Shown here piece after piece: positions 45,255-54,570 of a DNA stretch of 64,000 nt. The DNA is taken from positions 1 to 64,000 of the forward strand of contig NZ_BNJI01000003.1 in assembly GCF_016587415.1 (NCBI RefSeq), in the 5' to 3' direction. A program made the translations under genes and the position numbers. The stretch is from Ktedonobacter sp. SOSP1-85. GTDB taxonomy: Bacteria; Chloroflexota; Ktedonobacteria; Ktedonobacterales; Ktedonobacteraceae. How positions within the stretch are numbered: position 1 is the stretch's first letter; the number at the start of each line of letters is the position of its first letter. Below the pieces are notes generated by a model. That model was not told the origin of the DNA, did no database searches, and was given only the letters and a program-made list of their open reading frames with translations.

Positions 45255-47530
45255 ATGATGTTCAATCCACAAAGCAGCGAGTCAAGCATGCTCACATCGC
45301 GTGACACGCTCCTCAGCACGCTTGAGACGCTTCCTGATGCGTTGTTTGTCGTCGATGACGCCACCACGATTGTGTATGCCAATGCCAGCGCGCAGACCAT
45401 GCTCGGCACCACACAAGAGGCGCTTGTTGGAAACAGCTTCTGGTGCCTCGCTCCTCACCTGGTGAGCACAGCGCTCTACCAGGCGGTGCTCAAGGCCAGA
45501 CAGACGCGGAAACTGACCGACGTGGACTATCGTTCCCCGGTGACCCAGACCTGGTTCCATGCACAGATCTCGCCCACCGAAGTGGGCCTCGCGGTCGTGT
45601 TCCAGGAAAACACGGAACCAACGCAGTGCCAGGACGCCCTTCGCCAAAGTGAACAGCGGTATCGGGATCTCCTGGAGCACAGTGCTGAGCGGGTCGCGAT
45701 GTTGACACCGGAGGGACTGATCCTGGAGATCAGTCAGCGTCCCTTGACGGACGCGCAGGTCCAGCTCGAGGAGGTGATTGGCAAACCGCTCACCGCTGTT
45801 TCCTGGTGGTCGTCTGTCCCACATGCCCAAAGGCAATTAGGTGCGGCGATCGAACAGGCCAGACAGGGAGTGACGGTACGCTTTGAAGCCCGCATAGACC
45901 CACACCCAGGAAGGTATCTCGACCTTGCCGTGACGCTGACGCCCCAATGTGCGGCGAATCAGCAGGTTGAGTATCTGATCTGTACGGGATTCGATATTAC
46001 CCAGTACAAGCACGTGGAAGAGGAACTTCGTACTGTGCTCGATACCGTGCCCCAATTTGTCTGGATCAGGCGGCCTGATGGTTCCATCGCCTACTGTAAT
46101 CGACGCTCGCACGACTATGCCCATATGATGTCCGAGCAATGCACAGAGGATGAATGGCTCCAGCACCTGCCTCCCACTGACCGGCAGTGCATCCAGGGCA
46201 TGTGGCACACAGCCCTCCGAACGGATATCACGTCTGATGAAGCGGCCTCGCTTCAGTTTGTACATCCTGAGGATCGAGAACGGGTCCTGGCTCTTCAGCG
46301 CCAGGGATTGGAGACAGGGGAACCCTATGAGTTTGAATATCGTCTCAGGGAGAGACAGCCGGGCGCCTATCGCTGGTTTTTAGCACGGGGTGTGCCTCTG
46401 CGGAACGAGGAGAGGCAGGTCGTCCAATGGTTTGGTACCTGCACCGATATCCAGAGGCAGAAACAAACCGAGGACGCCTTGCGTCAAAGCCAGGAACGCG
46501 TGAACCATCTCATGAATTCTAGCGTGATCGGGATCTTTTTCGCCGAAGGCGACGTGGTGGTGGAAGGGAACAACACCTTCCTGAGGATGACGGGCTATAA
46601 CCGAGACGAGCTGTGCCGGCGGTGTATCAACTGGGGCAGTTTCACCCTGCCAACCTCGAAGCCCTCGCTGTTCCAGCAAGTGCACCAGGAACTGGTCGTG
46701 CAGCAAGATACCACGCCCTTTGAAGCCGAACTCGTGTGTAAGGATGGGAGCCGCCTGGACGTGCTCATGGGAGGAGTGGCCTTTCATGGGGAGGTGCTCC
46801 AGGGCATCGGCTTTGTGCTGGACAACTCAGCCCGCAAGGAGCTGGAGCAGCGCAAAGATCACTTTCTAGGGATGGTCAGCCATGAACTCAAGACCCCGCT
46901 CACGTCCTTGAAGCTGCAAACGCAACTATTACGAAAGCAACTGGGAAAGCAAGGCATCTACAACGCGGATACCGTTCTTTCCCGGATGGAGGCACAACTC
47001 AACATGGTTACCCGATTGGTCGGTGAGTTGCTCGACCTCTCCAAAATTCAGGCTGGCACCCTGGAGTATGCCCAGGAAACGGTGAATCTGGACGACGTGC
47101 TCCAGGAGGTCGTTGAGATCGTGCAACAGATGCAGACGACCCATACCATCGTCGTGCATCGTGCCGCGTCCCCCCTCTTCTGGTCGGGGATAAGGACCGG
47201 CTCGAGCAAATGGTGCTGAACCTGATCAGCAACGCGATCAAATATTCCCCAGGAGCCAACACGATAGAGGTGGATATCAAGGCATCCGAAGAGGCCGTGA
47301 CGCTCAGCGTGCATGATCAGGGTATCGGCATTCCACAAGAGCAGCACGAGAAAATCTTTGAGCGCTTCTATCGGGCGGTTGCTCCACATCAGCGCGCCTT
47401 TCCAGGCCTCGGAATGGGCTTGTATATTGTCGCGGAGATTGTGAAATACCATGGAGGATCCATCACGATGGAGAGCGAAATGGGAAAAGGATCAACTTTT
47501 CAGGTGACGCTTCCCCTGAAAAGAACATAA
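45255..47530 (+). CDS. multi-PAS sensor histidine kinase (frameshifted near the HATPase)
   Basis: About four PAS domains (starting TLETLPDALFVVDDATTIVY, LLEHSAERVAMLTPEG, VLDTVPQFVWIRRPDGSIAY and LMNSSVIGIFFAEGD) precede the HisKA box HFLGMVSHELKTPLTSLKLQ. No membrane segment is seen, so it is a cytosolic sensor. The first frame stops at 47219; the ATPase lies in a second frame (47210-47530) with NLISNAIKYSPG, DQGIGIP and GLGMGLYIVAEIV. One more C in the C6 run at 47170-47175 joins them through LLVGDKDRLEQMVLNLISNA, giving ~758 residues. GGGAGA lies before ATG 45255. A response regulator gene follows 9 bp later. Confidence 0.88.
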
Positions 47531-47539
47531 GGAGCGCAT

Positions 47540-47938
47540 ATGGATATGTTCCAACAACAGGCATGGAATGATGTTCTTGCTGTCAAGCGTATTCTCATTG
47601 TCGAAGATGATCCCATCCTTGGCAATCTCCTGCTGGAAGCACTCCAGGAGGAGACGACCTATCAAGGACATCTTGCCCCAAGCGGTGAGATGGCGCTGAA
47701 GATGCTTCTCACAATCACGCCTGAGTTGTTTCTGCTCGACTACCATCTCCCTGGGATGAATGGGCTGGAACTCGCCGACCAGCTGCAGCGTAGAGAAGAG
47801 GGCGATCAGCGACCCATTCTCCTCATGAGTGCCGATTTGCCACAAGAAAACGACGCCCTGGATCATCTCATAACGCTCCAGAAGCCCTTTGACTTAGAGA
47901 TGCTCCTGCAATTAATCGCGGAGCTTCTTGCATCCTAA
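47540..47938 (+). CDS. single-domain response regulator
   Basis: A 132-residue receiver domain without output domain. The acidic pair is in ILIVEDDPILGNLL, the phospho-acceptor Asp in LFLLDYHLPGMNGLEL, the switch residue in ILLMSADLP, and the conserved Lys in ITLQKPFDLEMLL. AAGGAGC lies just before the ATG. It follows the histidine kinase by 9 bp in the same direction and is almost certainly its partner, acting through protein contact and not through DNA. Confidence 0.93.
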   Translation: MDMFQQQAWNDVLAVKRILIVEDDPILGNLLLEALQEETTYQGHLAPSGEMALKMLLTITPELFLLDYHLPGMNGLELADQLQRREEGDQRPILLMSADLPQENDALDHLITLQKPFDLEMLLQLIAELLAS

Positions 47939-47941
47939 GGA

Positions 47942-47972
47942 CAATGGTTCTTGAGGCTGAGAAGAACCATTG
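47942..47972 (+). terminator. 11-bp perfect hairpin after the response regulator
   Basis: CAATGGTTCTT (47942-47952) pairs with AAGAACCATTG (47962-47972) three bases after the stop codon. No U-run follows; it is a likely 3' end or processing hairpin. Confidence 0.5.
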
Positions 47973-48038
47973 AGAGGGCAAGAGATGCGAAACGAGCAAT
48001 TGGGCCGTTGAAGAACAAGGCAGGGGAAGATCAAAGAC

Positions 48039-48239
48039 ATGGAACTACGATATGGCTATTCTCAAACTACTGGGTCTGTTGAAAGCGATCGTCAAGAAGT
48101 ACAGCGTTTGCAACAAGCACAGCTGGAATATGGCGTCTATGCATGCATTCCCGGAACCCAGCACACCTATGAAGAGGTGATCCAATCGCTTGTCGGGCTC
48201 GATTTACGCCGGCAATATGAAGAACGTAGACAAAGATAA
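48039..48239 (+). CDS. small hypothetical protein (66 residues)
   Basis: A short charged protein, MELRYGYSQTTGSVESDRQE onward, ending LDLRRQYEERRQR, with GGGGAAGA about 9 bases upstream of ATG. No domain was recognised. It is 100 bp after the response regulator in the same direction and could belong to that unit. Confidence 0.45.
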   Translation: MELRYGYSQTTGSVESDRQEVQRLQQAQLEYGVYACIPGTQHTYEEVIQSLVGLDLRRQYEERRQR

Positions 48240-48421
48240 GTTGAGCCCACATTCCGCACCCAATGTTTTGCATTCAGGCTACGAGCCAAGTTATATTGCA
48301 GAGATGCTCTTTACCTCTGCTTCCTGAAGCCGCTTGAAAAGTCAAACGAGAATTTCACTGCGGAATGTGGGGTTGAGAGAAAGCCAGATAGTGCAACGCT
48401 TTGTCTCGTCCTACTATTGGA

Positions 48422-48465
48422 GTTGACATCCTCCCCCGGCTAAAGCACGGGGGATTCCTCGAATC
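48422..48465 (-). mobile_element. IS200/IS605-type end hairpin without TnpA or TnpB
   Basis: TTGACATCCTCCCCCGGCTA, then AAGCACGGGGGATTCC, is the hallmark right-end/omega-RNA hairpin of IS200/IS605-IS1341 elements, read here from the minus strand. The TnpB gene that should lie to its right is absent; a MITE relic and another MITE begin there. Confidence 0.65.
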
Positions 48466-48503
48466 ACTTCGAGTGTGTCAACGTCAGCCGAATCTTGGAG
48501 ATA

Positions 48504-48560
48504 TTGTCAACTTATTCGTACAAACGAAAGATACTGATGAGTTATAAGGAGAAAAACATG
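48504..48560. repeat. solo MITE A-like end
   Basis: GATATTGTCAACTTATT followed by CTGATGAGTTATAAG resembles the copy-3 orientation of MITE A, with a mutated first base and no right end. Confidence 0.45.
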
Positions 48561-48613
48561 GAAGGGCAACGAAAAGTGGGGAGATTTGTGCGATTATGCG
48601 ACCCGCTTGACTC

Positions 48614-48775
48614 GGTATTGTCAACTTAATTGAAATTGTAGAGCTTATAGAAGAGAAACAGGCCTCAAAGTGGGGATTGCGCCCTTTTTCTTGCCTTGGT
48701 TGCTCGAGAATTCTGGTTGATGTGGCATCGACGTGGTGAAAGCTCATCAACGAAATTTTTTAAGTTGACAATACC
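48614..48775. repeat. MITE family A, copy 4 (162 bp), with CTC duplication
   Basis: This copy is nearly identical to copy 1, with one obvious interior difference in the CGA(A/C)GTGG segment. CTC occurs at both borders (48611-48613 and 48776-48778), the only copy with a plausible 3-bp target duplication, so it may be the youngest. Confidence 0.93.
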
Positions 48776-49387
48776 CTCAACTTGCGCCAATGGACCAGTT
48801 CGATCTACGCTTGGCTCACCCATCCAGTCCTCGACCCGACCCGCTCACGCCGCGTCACGATGGACAACCTGATGAAGCTGGTCGTGACCGCCCTGGAATG
48901 GTAGTATCTGGACGGGGAAACCGATGTAGCCACCTCGCGGCTCAAGTCCGCCGCAGAGTTGCTGGTGCTGCGCCATGATACGCTCAAGCTCATTGATGGA
49001 GCTGGTCCTACCACTCTTGCACAGGATCAGAACAAAGCGGAAGAGCCAGGTGTGAATGGGAAAGAACCCGACCGGCAAACCGTCCCGGAAAACGAGCAAC
49101 GCGATCCGTCCCAACAGCTTGAGCAGGCGAAAGAACCGGTGCAAACGAGCACCTCTCCCAAATGCCCGTTTTCTCGAACGGTGCTTCCCATCGATCTCAA
49201 ACGATTTACCGCCAGTTCCGTCTCATCGGTGGAATGTCCTCTTTGTGGAAGAACACGTTCGCTCTCCCCGGTCAAGGGCGTCCTCCGGTTCCCTCCGCAC
49301 GAGCCACGCAAAATGCAGACTGAGGTGAAGGGCAAGCGTTGGTCTACAACAGGAAAAACGGACTGGGACGTGGTTAGCAGGAAATGA
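48776..49387 (+). pseudogene. unknown protein, 5' end lost at MITE A, in-frame TAG
   Basis: In one frame the sequence reads LRQWTSSIYAWLTHPVLDPT, then MDNLMKLVVTALEW, a TAG at about 48902-48904, and AAELLVLRHDTLKLIDGAGP. A variable Q/E-rich linker follows, then VECPLCGRTRSLSPVKGVLR and FPPHEPRK. The C-terminal CxxC segment suggests a small metal-binding end. I do not recognise the family. The stop plus the MITE at the 5' border suggest a dead gene. Confidence 0.5.
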
Positions 49388-49514
49388 TGATTGACGCGGG
49401 TAAAGGGCTTAGTGGAGAAAGGGGGTTTCAATGCGCGAAAGCGATGCGTGATCATTTGGGAAGACACGCGAGACGCGGCGTGTGGAATGAGGAAAAGAGC
49501 CAGGGGTGGCAGCG

Positions 49515-49561
49515 ATGCATGCGTGCAGCGCACCCCCCAGTTGAGGCTCGCACGCATGCAT
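49515..49561. repeat. 12-bp perfect inverted repeat
   Basis: ATGCATGCGTGC (49515-49526) and GCACGCATGCAT (49550-49561) are spaced by 23 bases. The interval contains CACCCCCCAG. The repeat follows the broken gene ending at 49387; its role is unclear. Confidence 0.55.
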
Positions 49562-49741
49562 GTTGAGATGACTGGGGCCGGTTCCATCAGCCATTCCCTC
49601 TGCTCGTTTTTTCGGTGCTAAAGAGGAGTCCGGGCCCGACCAGCCACCTTTTCCGGCCCAGTGCTACGCATCATAGTAATTTGCCTCCTCTCTTTTTAAC
49701 GTAGCACCAATGAGGAACAGAGCACGAGGACACTCAATTTC

Positions 49742-50210
49742 TTACAGTCCCAATTCACTCAATCCTGGATGGTCATCTGGACGCCGACCGAGCATCCAGA
49801 AAAACTTGCGATCCGATTCTTTAATCGGCCTATCGTTAATGCTTGCATAGCGGCGCATCATCAAGCCTTGCTCATTGAATTCCCAATTTTCATTACCGTC
49901 GCTACGGAACCATTGGTTGGAATCATCATGCCATTCGTAGGCAAAGCGCACTGCAATGCGATTACCGGAATACGCCCACAATTCCTTGATCAAACGATAG
50001 TCCAGTTCCTTTGACCACTTGCGTTGCAGAAATTGGCGAGCCTCTTCGCGCCCAACGGGGAATTCAGCTCGGTTGCGCCAACTTGTATCCTCCGTATATG
50101 CCAGCACAACCCGGTCAGGATCGCGCGTATTCCAGGCATCCTCGGCCATACGTACTTTCTGTATTGCGGTTTCTTGTGTAAACGGTGGCAGGGGCGGCAT
50201 GGTTTCCATC
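49742..50210 (-). CDS. DUF1348 / SnoaL-like NTF2-fold protein
   Basis: A 155-residue protein of the NTF2-like superfamily, DUF1348 group: AIQKVRMAEDAWNTRDPDRV, then YTEDTSWRNRAEF, QFLQRKWSKELDYRLIKELW and RFAYEWHDDSNQWFRSDGNE, ending SDRKFFWMLGRRP. These are highly conserved blocks at full length. GAGGAGGG precedes ATG 50210, giving 5-base spacing; an in-frame ATG one codon upstream is too close. The reaction is unknown for the family; a small hydrophobic ligand pocket is usual. Confidence 0.9.
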
Positions 50211-50385
50211 ATTCCCTCCTCACTAGTCATTAAATGACGCATGTGTGTATAACTTATGTCTACTCCGTTAGACTTTCTGTTTTCTCCAAGGTAAAAGATA
50301 CTATTGCTTCATTCGATTTCATAGGGATTGCCTCTCTCTTCTGAGCAGAAGAGCATGTTTCTGCTCAGCTCAATCTTCCCACTTA

Positions 50386-51473
50386 TTGATCTGAGCATAA
50401 AAACCTAAAGAGAGTAGCCGGCATGAGCAAAACAGTGACGCAGAGCCTGCTTGCGATGCCTGAGCCTTGCACGGGCGAGCAGCAGTTCATGCTCAAGCTC
50501 AGACAGATCCTTGCAACAGCGATTCTTGAGTTCACGACGTTTAAGCAGATTCCAGACTCCTTCCTGGGGATTGAACTCGGGTGCATAGGCAGGCAAACGT
50601 TCCAGGTGAATGCGTGCAGCAGCGCCTTGCGCCAGGAAATCTTTGACGGCCTGGCAGCGATGGATGGTGGAACCGTCCCAGATGACGAGCAACTTGCCTG
50701 GGATCTCGCGCAACAGCAGTCGCAGAAACCCCACCACATCTGGTCCCTTGTAAGAGCGTTCTTGGGTCTGCATAAAGAGACGCCCCTCGGGAGTCAGCGC
50801 ACCAATAGCCGAGATGTGGTCATACGTCAGCGGCACGCGCAGGACCGGCGTTTGGCCCACAGGAGCATACGTGCGCACCGCCATCGGCAAGAGATAAAAG
50901 CCCGCCTCGTCTACAAAAACGATCTGCCGCTTTTCTTGCTCTGCTTTTTTTTGAGGGCAGGCCAGCGCTCTTCTTTCCATGCCTTGATGGCCTCTTCATT
51001 CCTTTGGGTGGCCAGTTCAATCGGTTTTTGCACACTCTGCTTGGCTGCGCGAAGGAGGCGGCTACAATGGGCTGGATGATACCTGACACCAAATTGCTGC
51101 TTGATCAGCACTGCCACCCGAGCCGTGGTCCAGGCCTCACCGCGAAATCCATAGTGCTCGGATCCTTTGGCCAGCAGGTCAGGCAACTGGGCGCGTTGTT
51201 CCTCAGTCAGTTTAGGTTGGGGACCTGGTGGTGGCTGGTGGCGCAGCCCATCAGGACCATCTTGCTTCGCTCGACTCATCCATTGACTCACCGCACCTTC
51301 AGTGACTCCCAAGGCCTCGGCGATGTCTTTCTGTTTCCAGCCTTGCTGATACAGTTGCCAGGCACGCAGTCGTCGACCTTCGCGCCAATCTTTGGGAAGG
51401 GGTTCTTTCTTGCTCATACCTCCGTTCATCGGCTCGCATCGTGCTTCACTTTAGATCCTCATGCTCAGGTCAA
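50386..51473. mobile_element. IS630-family insertion sequence at a TA dinucleotide
   Basis: Imperfect ~28-bp ends begin TTGATCTGAGCAT on the left and end ATGCTCAGGTCAA on the right. TA flanks both sides (50384-50385 and 51474-51475), the target rule of the IS630/Tc1 group. Length 1088 bp. Confidence 0.88.
50405..51429 (-). CDS. IS630-family transposase made by -1 frameshift
   Basis: The first frame (50911-51429) carries the HTH: RAWQLYQQGWKQKDIAEALG and VTEGAVSQWMSRAKQDG. The second (50405-50980) carries the DDE core: IVFVDEAGFYLLPMAVR, LLVIWDGSTIHRC and PAYAPEFNPQEGVWNLLK. They overlap at eight A (T run 50945-50952), where the coding strand reads CTC AAA AAA AAG. The heptamer A AAA AAG is a classic -1 slip site and yields WPALKKKAEQEKRQIVF. 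The ~340-residue fusion is the expected active product. Confidence 0.88.
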
Positions 51474-51899
51474 TAGAAGGGAAAAAGATTGCTTTTTGGA
51501 TATCTCTCCCCACTTTTTGAGTTAAGCAACCGTATCGATAGCGGAACAAAAAAAACCTCGTAAGAAAATTATAGTTTTTTTTCATATTCCCACAACGATG
51601 TTCAATTCAGATACGCACTCTGCTAGCCAAAAGTTTCTATTGTAAAAGCCGAACGATGAGTCTGAGCACGAGGATGACCGTCGAACCATGCCATGCATCG
51701 AACCACATTCAAAGCGGTGCTTCCATTGGACATGGTGGATAATTTGACTACTCCCTGCGACCGCATGTCGGGCTGGTTGTTGCTTCATTTGGCCTGTCTG
51801 ATCGGCTGCTTCATCCACTCGTTTCCGACCCCTATCTGCTCTCAGCTTCACTGAGCCGCCTCTGCCATTTCGCGGAGCTCCTACTCGCTTCAAGGGCCC
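51474..51899. other. about 430 bp without a recognisable gene
   Basis: AT-rich, with a CTCGTAAGAAAATTATAG-type stretch and poly-A/poly-T tracts near 51548-51583. Nothing coding was identified. Confidence 0.35.
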
Positions 51900-53267
51900 T
51901 CAATATGTTGAGCATGATACCGGCGGCAAGGGAGGACAGAGGACTTCCCCCGCTGTCCATCGTCGGTTCGTTCTCCCTGCCGCCATCGCTGGAGTCCGTT
52001 GCCGATAGCCTTGTGCCAGACGTTTGCCACCTCGCTCGCGGGGCTGAACAAGGGCCACCCGCAGCGATGCATGGGGACGCACAAAGTGATAATACGCTCG
52101 CCACCACTCCAGATGAGCTAACAGGTGTGGAGACTGCTGGGCGGTGGCCCAGGTACGGCGAGCCAGAGCTGCCACCCCGTGTCGGACGGTCAAATTCACC
52201 CGCTCAATGAAAGCTGTATTCAGTCGTCCAGAGAAGCCCAATCCCTGTAAAGCGACGGCGAGAGCGTCCTCTGTTCCAAGACGCATCACGTGCGTGACCC
52301 GGACCAGCTTGCGTCGCCGGTAGCTTTTTTTCGCCTGGCCATAGATCAGGCTTGGTTCCACCTGCCACCGGCGCACGTTGCGTCCTCGCCGACCCACCTC
52401 AAGCCACCGTCCAAAATGAGCCGTCAGCGCATAGAAGTAGAGATTGAGTCCATCACTGGTAAAAAGCGGGAGACAGTCGGGAGCCAGGATCTGCCTCAAG
52501 GAGTGGATGAGCCGATGGGCCATGTGTTACGTTCGAGGACCGAGCTCCAGCACAGGCAGAATCTTGGTGCAAGGATCGATGGCCAGCCACAGCCAGAGCA
52601 CCTGTGTAGCACGGCGGAGCCTCGTTCGAATTTCGTCCAACTGCAGATGCGGGATGTGCAGGTTGCGGAAGCAGCGCTCATGGAAGAGCTCAGCGTGCCT
52701 GCCTGCGCGAGTGAGCCACCTCGTGATGGTGGCCTGACGGTAACCGAAGACCCGCTCGGCGGCGGAAAGATCCAGTCCTTCGGCCAGGGCAGACAGTACC
52801 ATGGCGATCTGGTGAGATGGTGTTTTCAGACGGTACAGGGCAGTGTTGCACCTGGCAGTGAACGTGGTGCGGCAAGCCTGGCACCGGAACGTCTGGATCC
52901 GCTCGGCATGCCCATGCTTGCCATCCCCGACCAGCGCGTGAATGTGAGCATCGGTAATCCCGCAATACTCGCACTGCTGATTGGGACAAGCGAAGCCCTT
53001 GGTGTTCACCCGCTTGGGTGCTCCCCGCCGGCTTTTCACCTCAGACCAGAGACGCACCGGAGCAGGCGCTGGCCCTGCACCCGACGAGGCAGGGGAGGCG
53101 AGACGGCAGGCGGGGCAATCGTCTGGGCAGCGGGGCTTGAGCAGATGGTGGAGCTTCGTGTGCTTAGCCTCTCCATGTGAGGAGGACGGCCTAAGAGGGA
53201 ACCAGCAAAGACGCCACAGCAGCCCCAACGAGAGGAAGAGGCCGACCACGACCAGGAATATGTACAC
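51900..53267 (-). pseudogene. IS1-like transposase with membrane-like N-terminus and in-frame stop
   Basis: One reading frame of ~455 codons is broken by a single TAA at 52527-52529, where RTQHMAHRLI would be expected. It begins with a hydrophobic segment (YIFLVVVGLFLSLGLLWRL), then an IS1-type zinc finger (CPNQQCEYCG and FRCQACRTTF). An HTH follows (AAERVFGYRQATITRWLTRA), then the DDE blocks LQLDEIRTRLRR, LFTSDGLNLYFYAL and FIERVNLTVRHGVAALARRT. CAA to TAA is a one-base change. A hydrophobic N-terminal helix is unusual for a transposase. Confidence 0.75.
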
Positions 53268-53413
53268 ATGAACGGATATAACGATCCTCGCTACTTAAAA
53301 TGGGGAGCAGGGAGAGTTCCTTGAGAAGCAGCATAAGGCGAGTCTCCCATCCTGTCAAGCGAATGGGAGAGAAGTCCAAATTGTCCACCACCGTGAATCG
53401 CTGTACCGTAGGC

Positions 53414-53554
53414 GGCATTTCGGCAGGCATCACAAGGCATTCCAAGGCATTACCAGGCATTTTAGACGGCATCACAAGGCATCACCAGGCGTTTGAGGGC
53501 ATTTCAGCAGGCGTTACAAGGCGTTAGCAGGCATGAAGTGGCGTTCAAGCAGGC
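53414..53554. repeat. 13-unit degenerate tandem repeat, 10-12 bp period
   Basis: Units start GGCATcACAA, GGCATTCCAA, GGCATTACCA, GGCATCACCA, GGCGTTACAA and so on, always with GGC(A/G)T at the front and a length of 10 or 12. The helical-turn spacing resembles an iteron or a curved binding array. It lies just beyond the 5' end of the IS1-like transposase. Confidence 0.75.
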
Positions 53555-53819
53555 TGGAGCGGGCAGTAGGAACGTGTTGAGGATGTGTCGGGGACGGGTT
53601 AGGGATGGGTGTCAGGCAGACCCCCCTGACACCGCGCGCTCGGCCCGGTCCTCTCGTAGCTCAGGCGCAACACACTGTCAGGTCCACCCATCGCACGCTC
53701 TCCCCCTGAAGCAAGCGGCTTCATCGCTCATTCCCGAACACATCTATGCTAGAGCCTTGCCTCACGCTCCATTGGATGCTCTTCCCCTACGTACACGTTG
53801 TGTAAACTATCTGTGAAGG
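53555..53819. other. intergenic, no gene seen
   Basis: No conserved frame. The sequence before 53820 lacks a strong ribosome binding site. Confidence 0.3.
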
Positions 53820-54056
53820 ATGGAAACATTGGAAAGCTTTTACGAAGAGGAGAAGAAAATAGTCCATCGTCATCCCACGCTCTACAAGATACTAGGCCTG
53901 GTCTTTCTCGGGATCACCGTGGTCCTCATCAGCATCGATGTGGTTCTGGACTGGCCCGCATCAACACGCGCGGCCGTGTTCATCCTCAGCTTGTTCCCCT
54001 TGCTGCTCGCGCTCGTCTATTTTCTTCTGGCCACGCACGAGAAACGCGGCTTCTAA
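53820..54056 (+). CDS. small two-helix membrane protein
   Basis: A 78-residue protein: a charged N-terminus (ESFYEEEKKIVHRHPTLYK), two clear transmembrane helices (ILGLVFLGITVVLISIDVVL and AVFILSLFPLLLALVYFLL) and a short basic tail THEKRGF. The family is not recognised. GAAGG abuts the ATG, so initiation may be weak or leaderless. A strong bidirectional terminator follows at 54161, supporting that this is transcribed. Confidence 0.6.
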   Translation: METLESFYEEEKKIVHRHPTLYKILGLVFLGITVVLISIDVVLDWPASTRAAVFILSLFPLLLALVYFLLATHEKRGF

Positions 54057-54160
54057 CGACGATCACTTCCCTTTGGGCGCAAATCCTTTGCACCCATGTA
54101 GTGCGAACGCTCCTGAGAAGGAGGGCAAGAGAGGAAATTGCTGTCGTCTTACTAAAAAAG

Positions 54161-54203
54161 AAAAAGCGTTCAGAGCTACATGGTCGACTCTGAGCGCTTT
54201 TCT
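54161..54203. terminator. bidirectional intrinsic terminator
   Basis: AAAGCGTTCAGAG (54163-54175) pairs with CTCTGAGCGCTTT (54188-54200), with one mismatch. A-rich sequence precedes it and TTTT follows. It sits between the converging genes 53820-54056 and 54228-54570. Confidence 0.75.
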
Positions 54204-54227
54204 CGTACACGACATCTCTACCAAACA

Positions 54228-54570
54228 TCACTGTTCAAACAAAATTCCTGCTCCGTTGTTGGCAACGTTGACTTTGATCGTGCGGGTGCGAGCATCCTCC
54301 GCCTTCGATAGGAGCAGGGTCAGGAGGCCATCCTTGTAGCTCGCCTCTGCACGCTCAGTATTGATCGGCGCGGCGTACACCTGCGTCTGCGGGTTCTTCC
54401 GGTCAATGATCGCTGCCGGATCCACCAACCCCAGATACCGCGCATGTTTGGAGGCTTGCAACAACATCTCCCAGGCCTCGTTGGTATTCGTATATGGCTT
54501 GCCGTACGCATCCCAGGAAAGTGGTACGGATGCGATCTCTTGCCCCATATTCGCGTTTGGTGTATTTTTG
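54228..54570 (-). pseudogene. chimera of an unknown protein with an Hsp20 C-terminus, cut by IS6
   Basis: The frame from the IS6 border reads MGQEIASVPLSWDAYGKPYT and NEAWEMLLQASKHARYLGLV, then DPAAIIDRKNPQ. This recalls proteins with a Toprim-like domain in which an ARY.GL.D...I.DR block precedes the domain. It then passes into EASYKDGLLTLLLSKAEDAR and TRTIKV, the end of the alpha-crystallin domain of Hsp20. The join at about 54358 looks like a deletion fusion. Upstream sequence is lost to IS6. Confidence 0.5.

Noticed and set aside
45255..47219. Histidine kinase lacking an ATPase domain as a natural variant
   Set aside because: The missing ATPase follows immediately in another frame and is rejoined by one base in a C6 run.
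53414..53554. Possible CRISPR array
   Set aside because: Units are 10-12 bp and degenerate, without spacers, and no cas genes are present.
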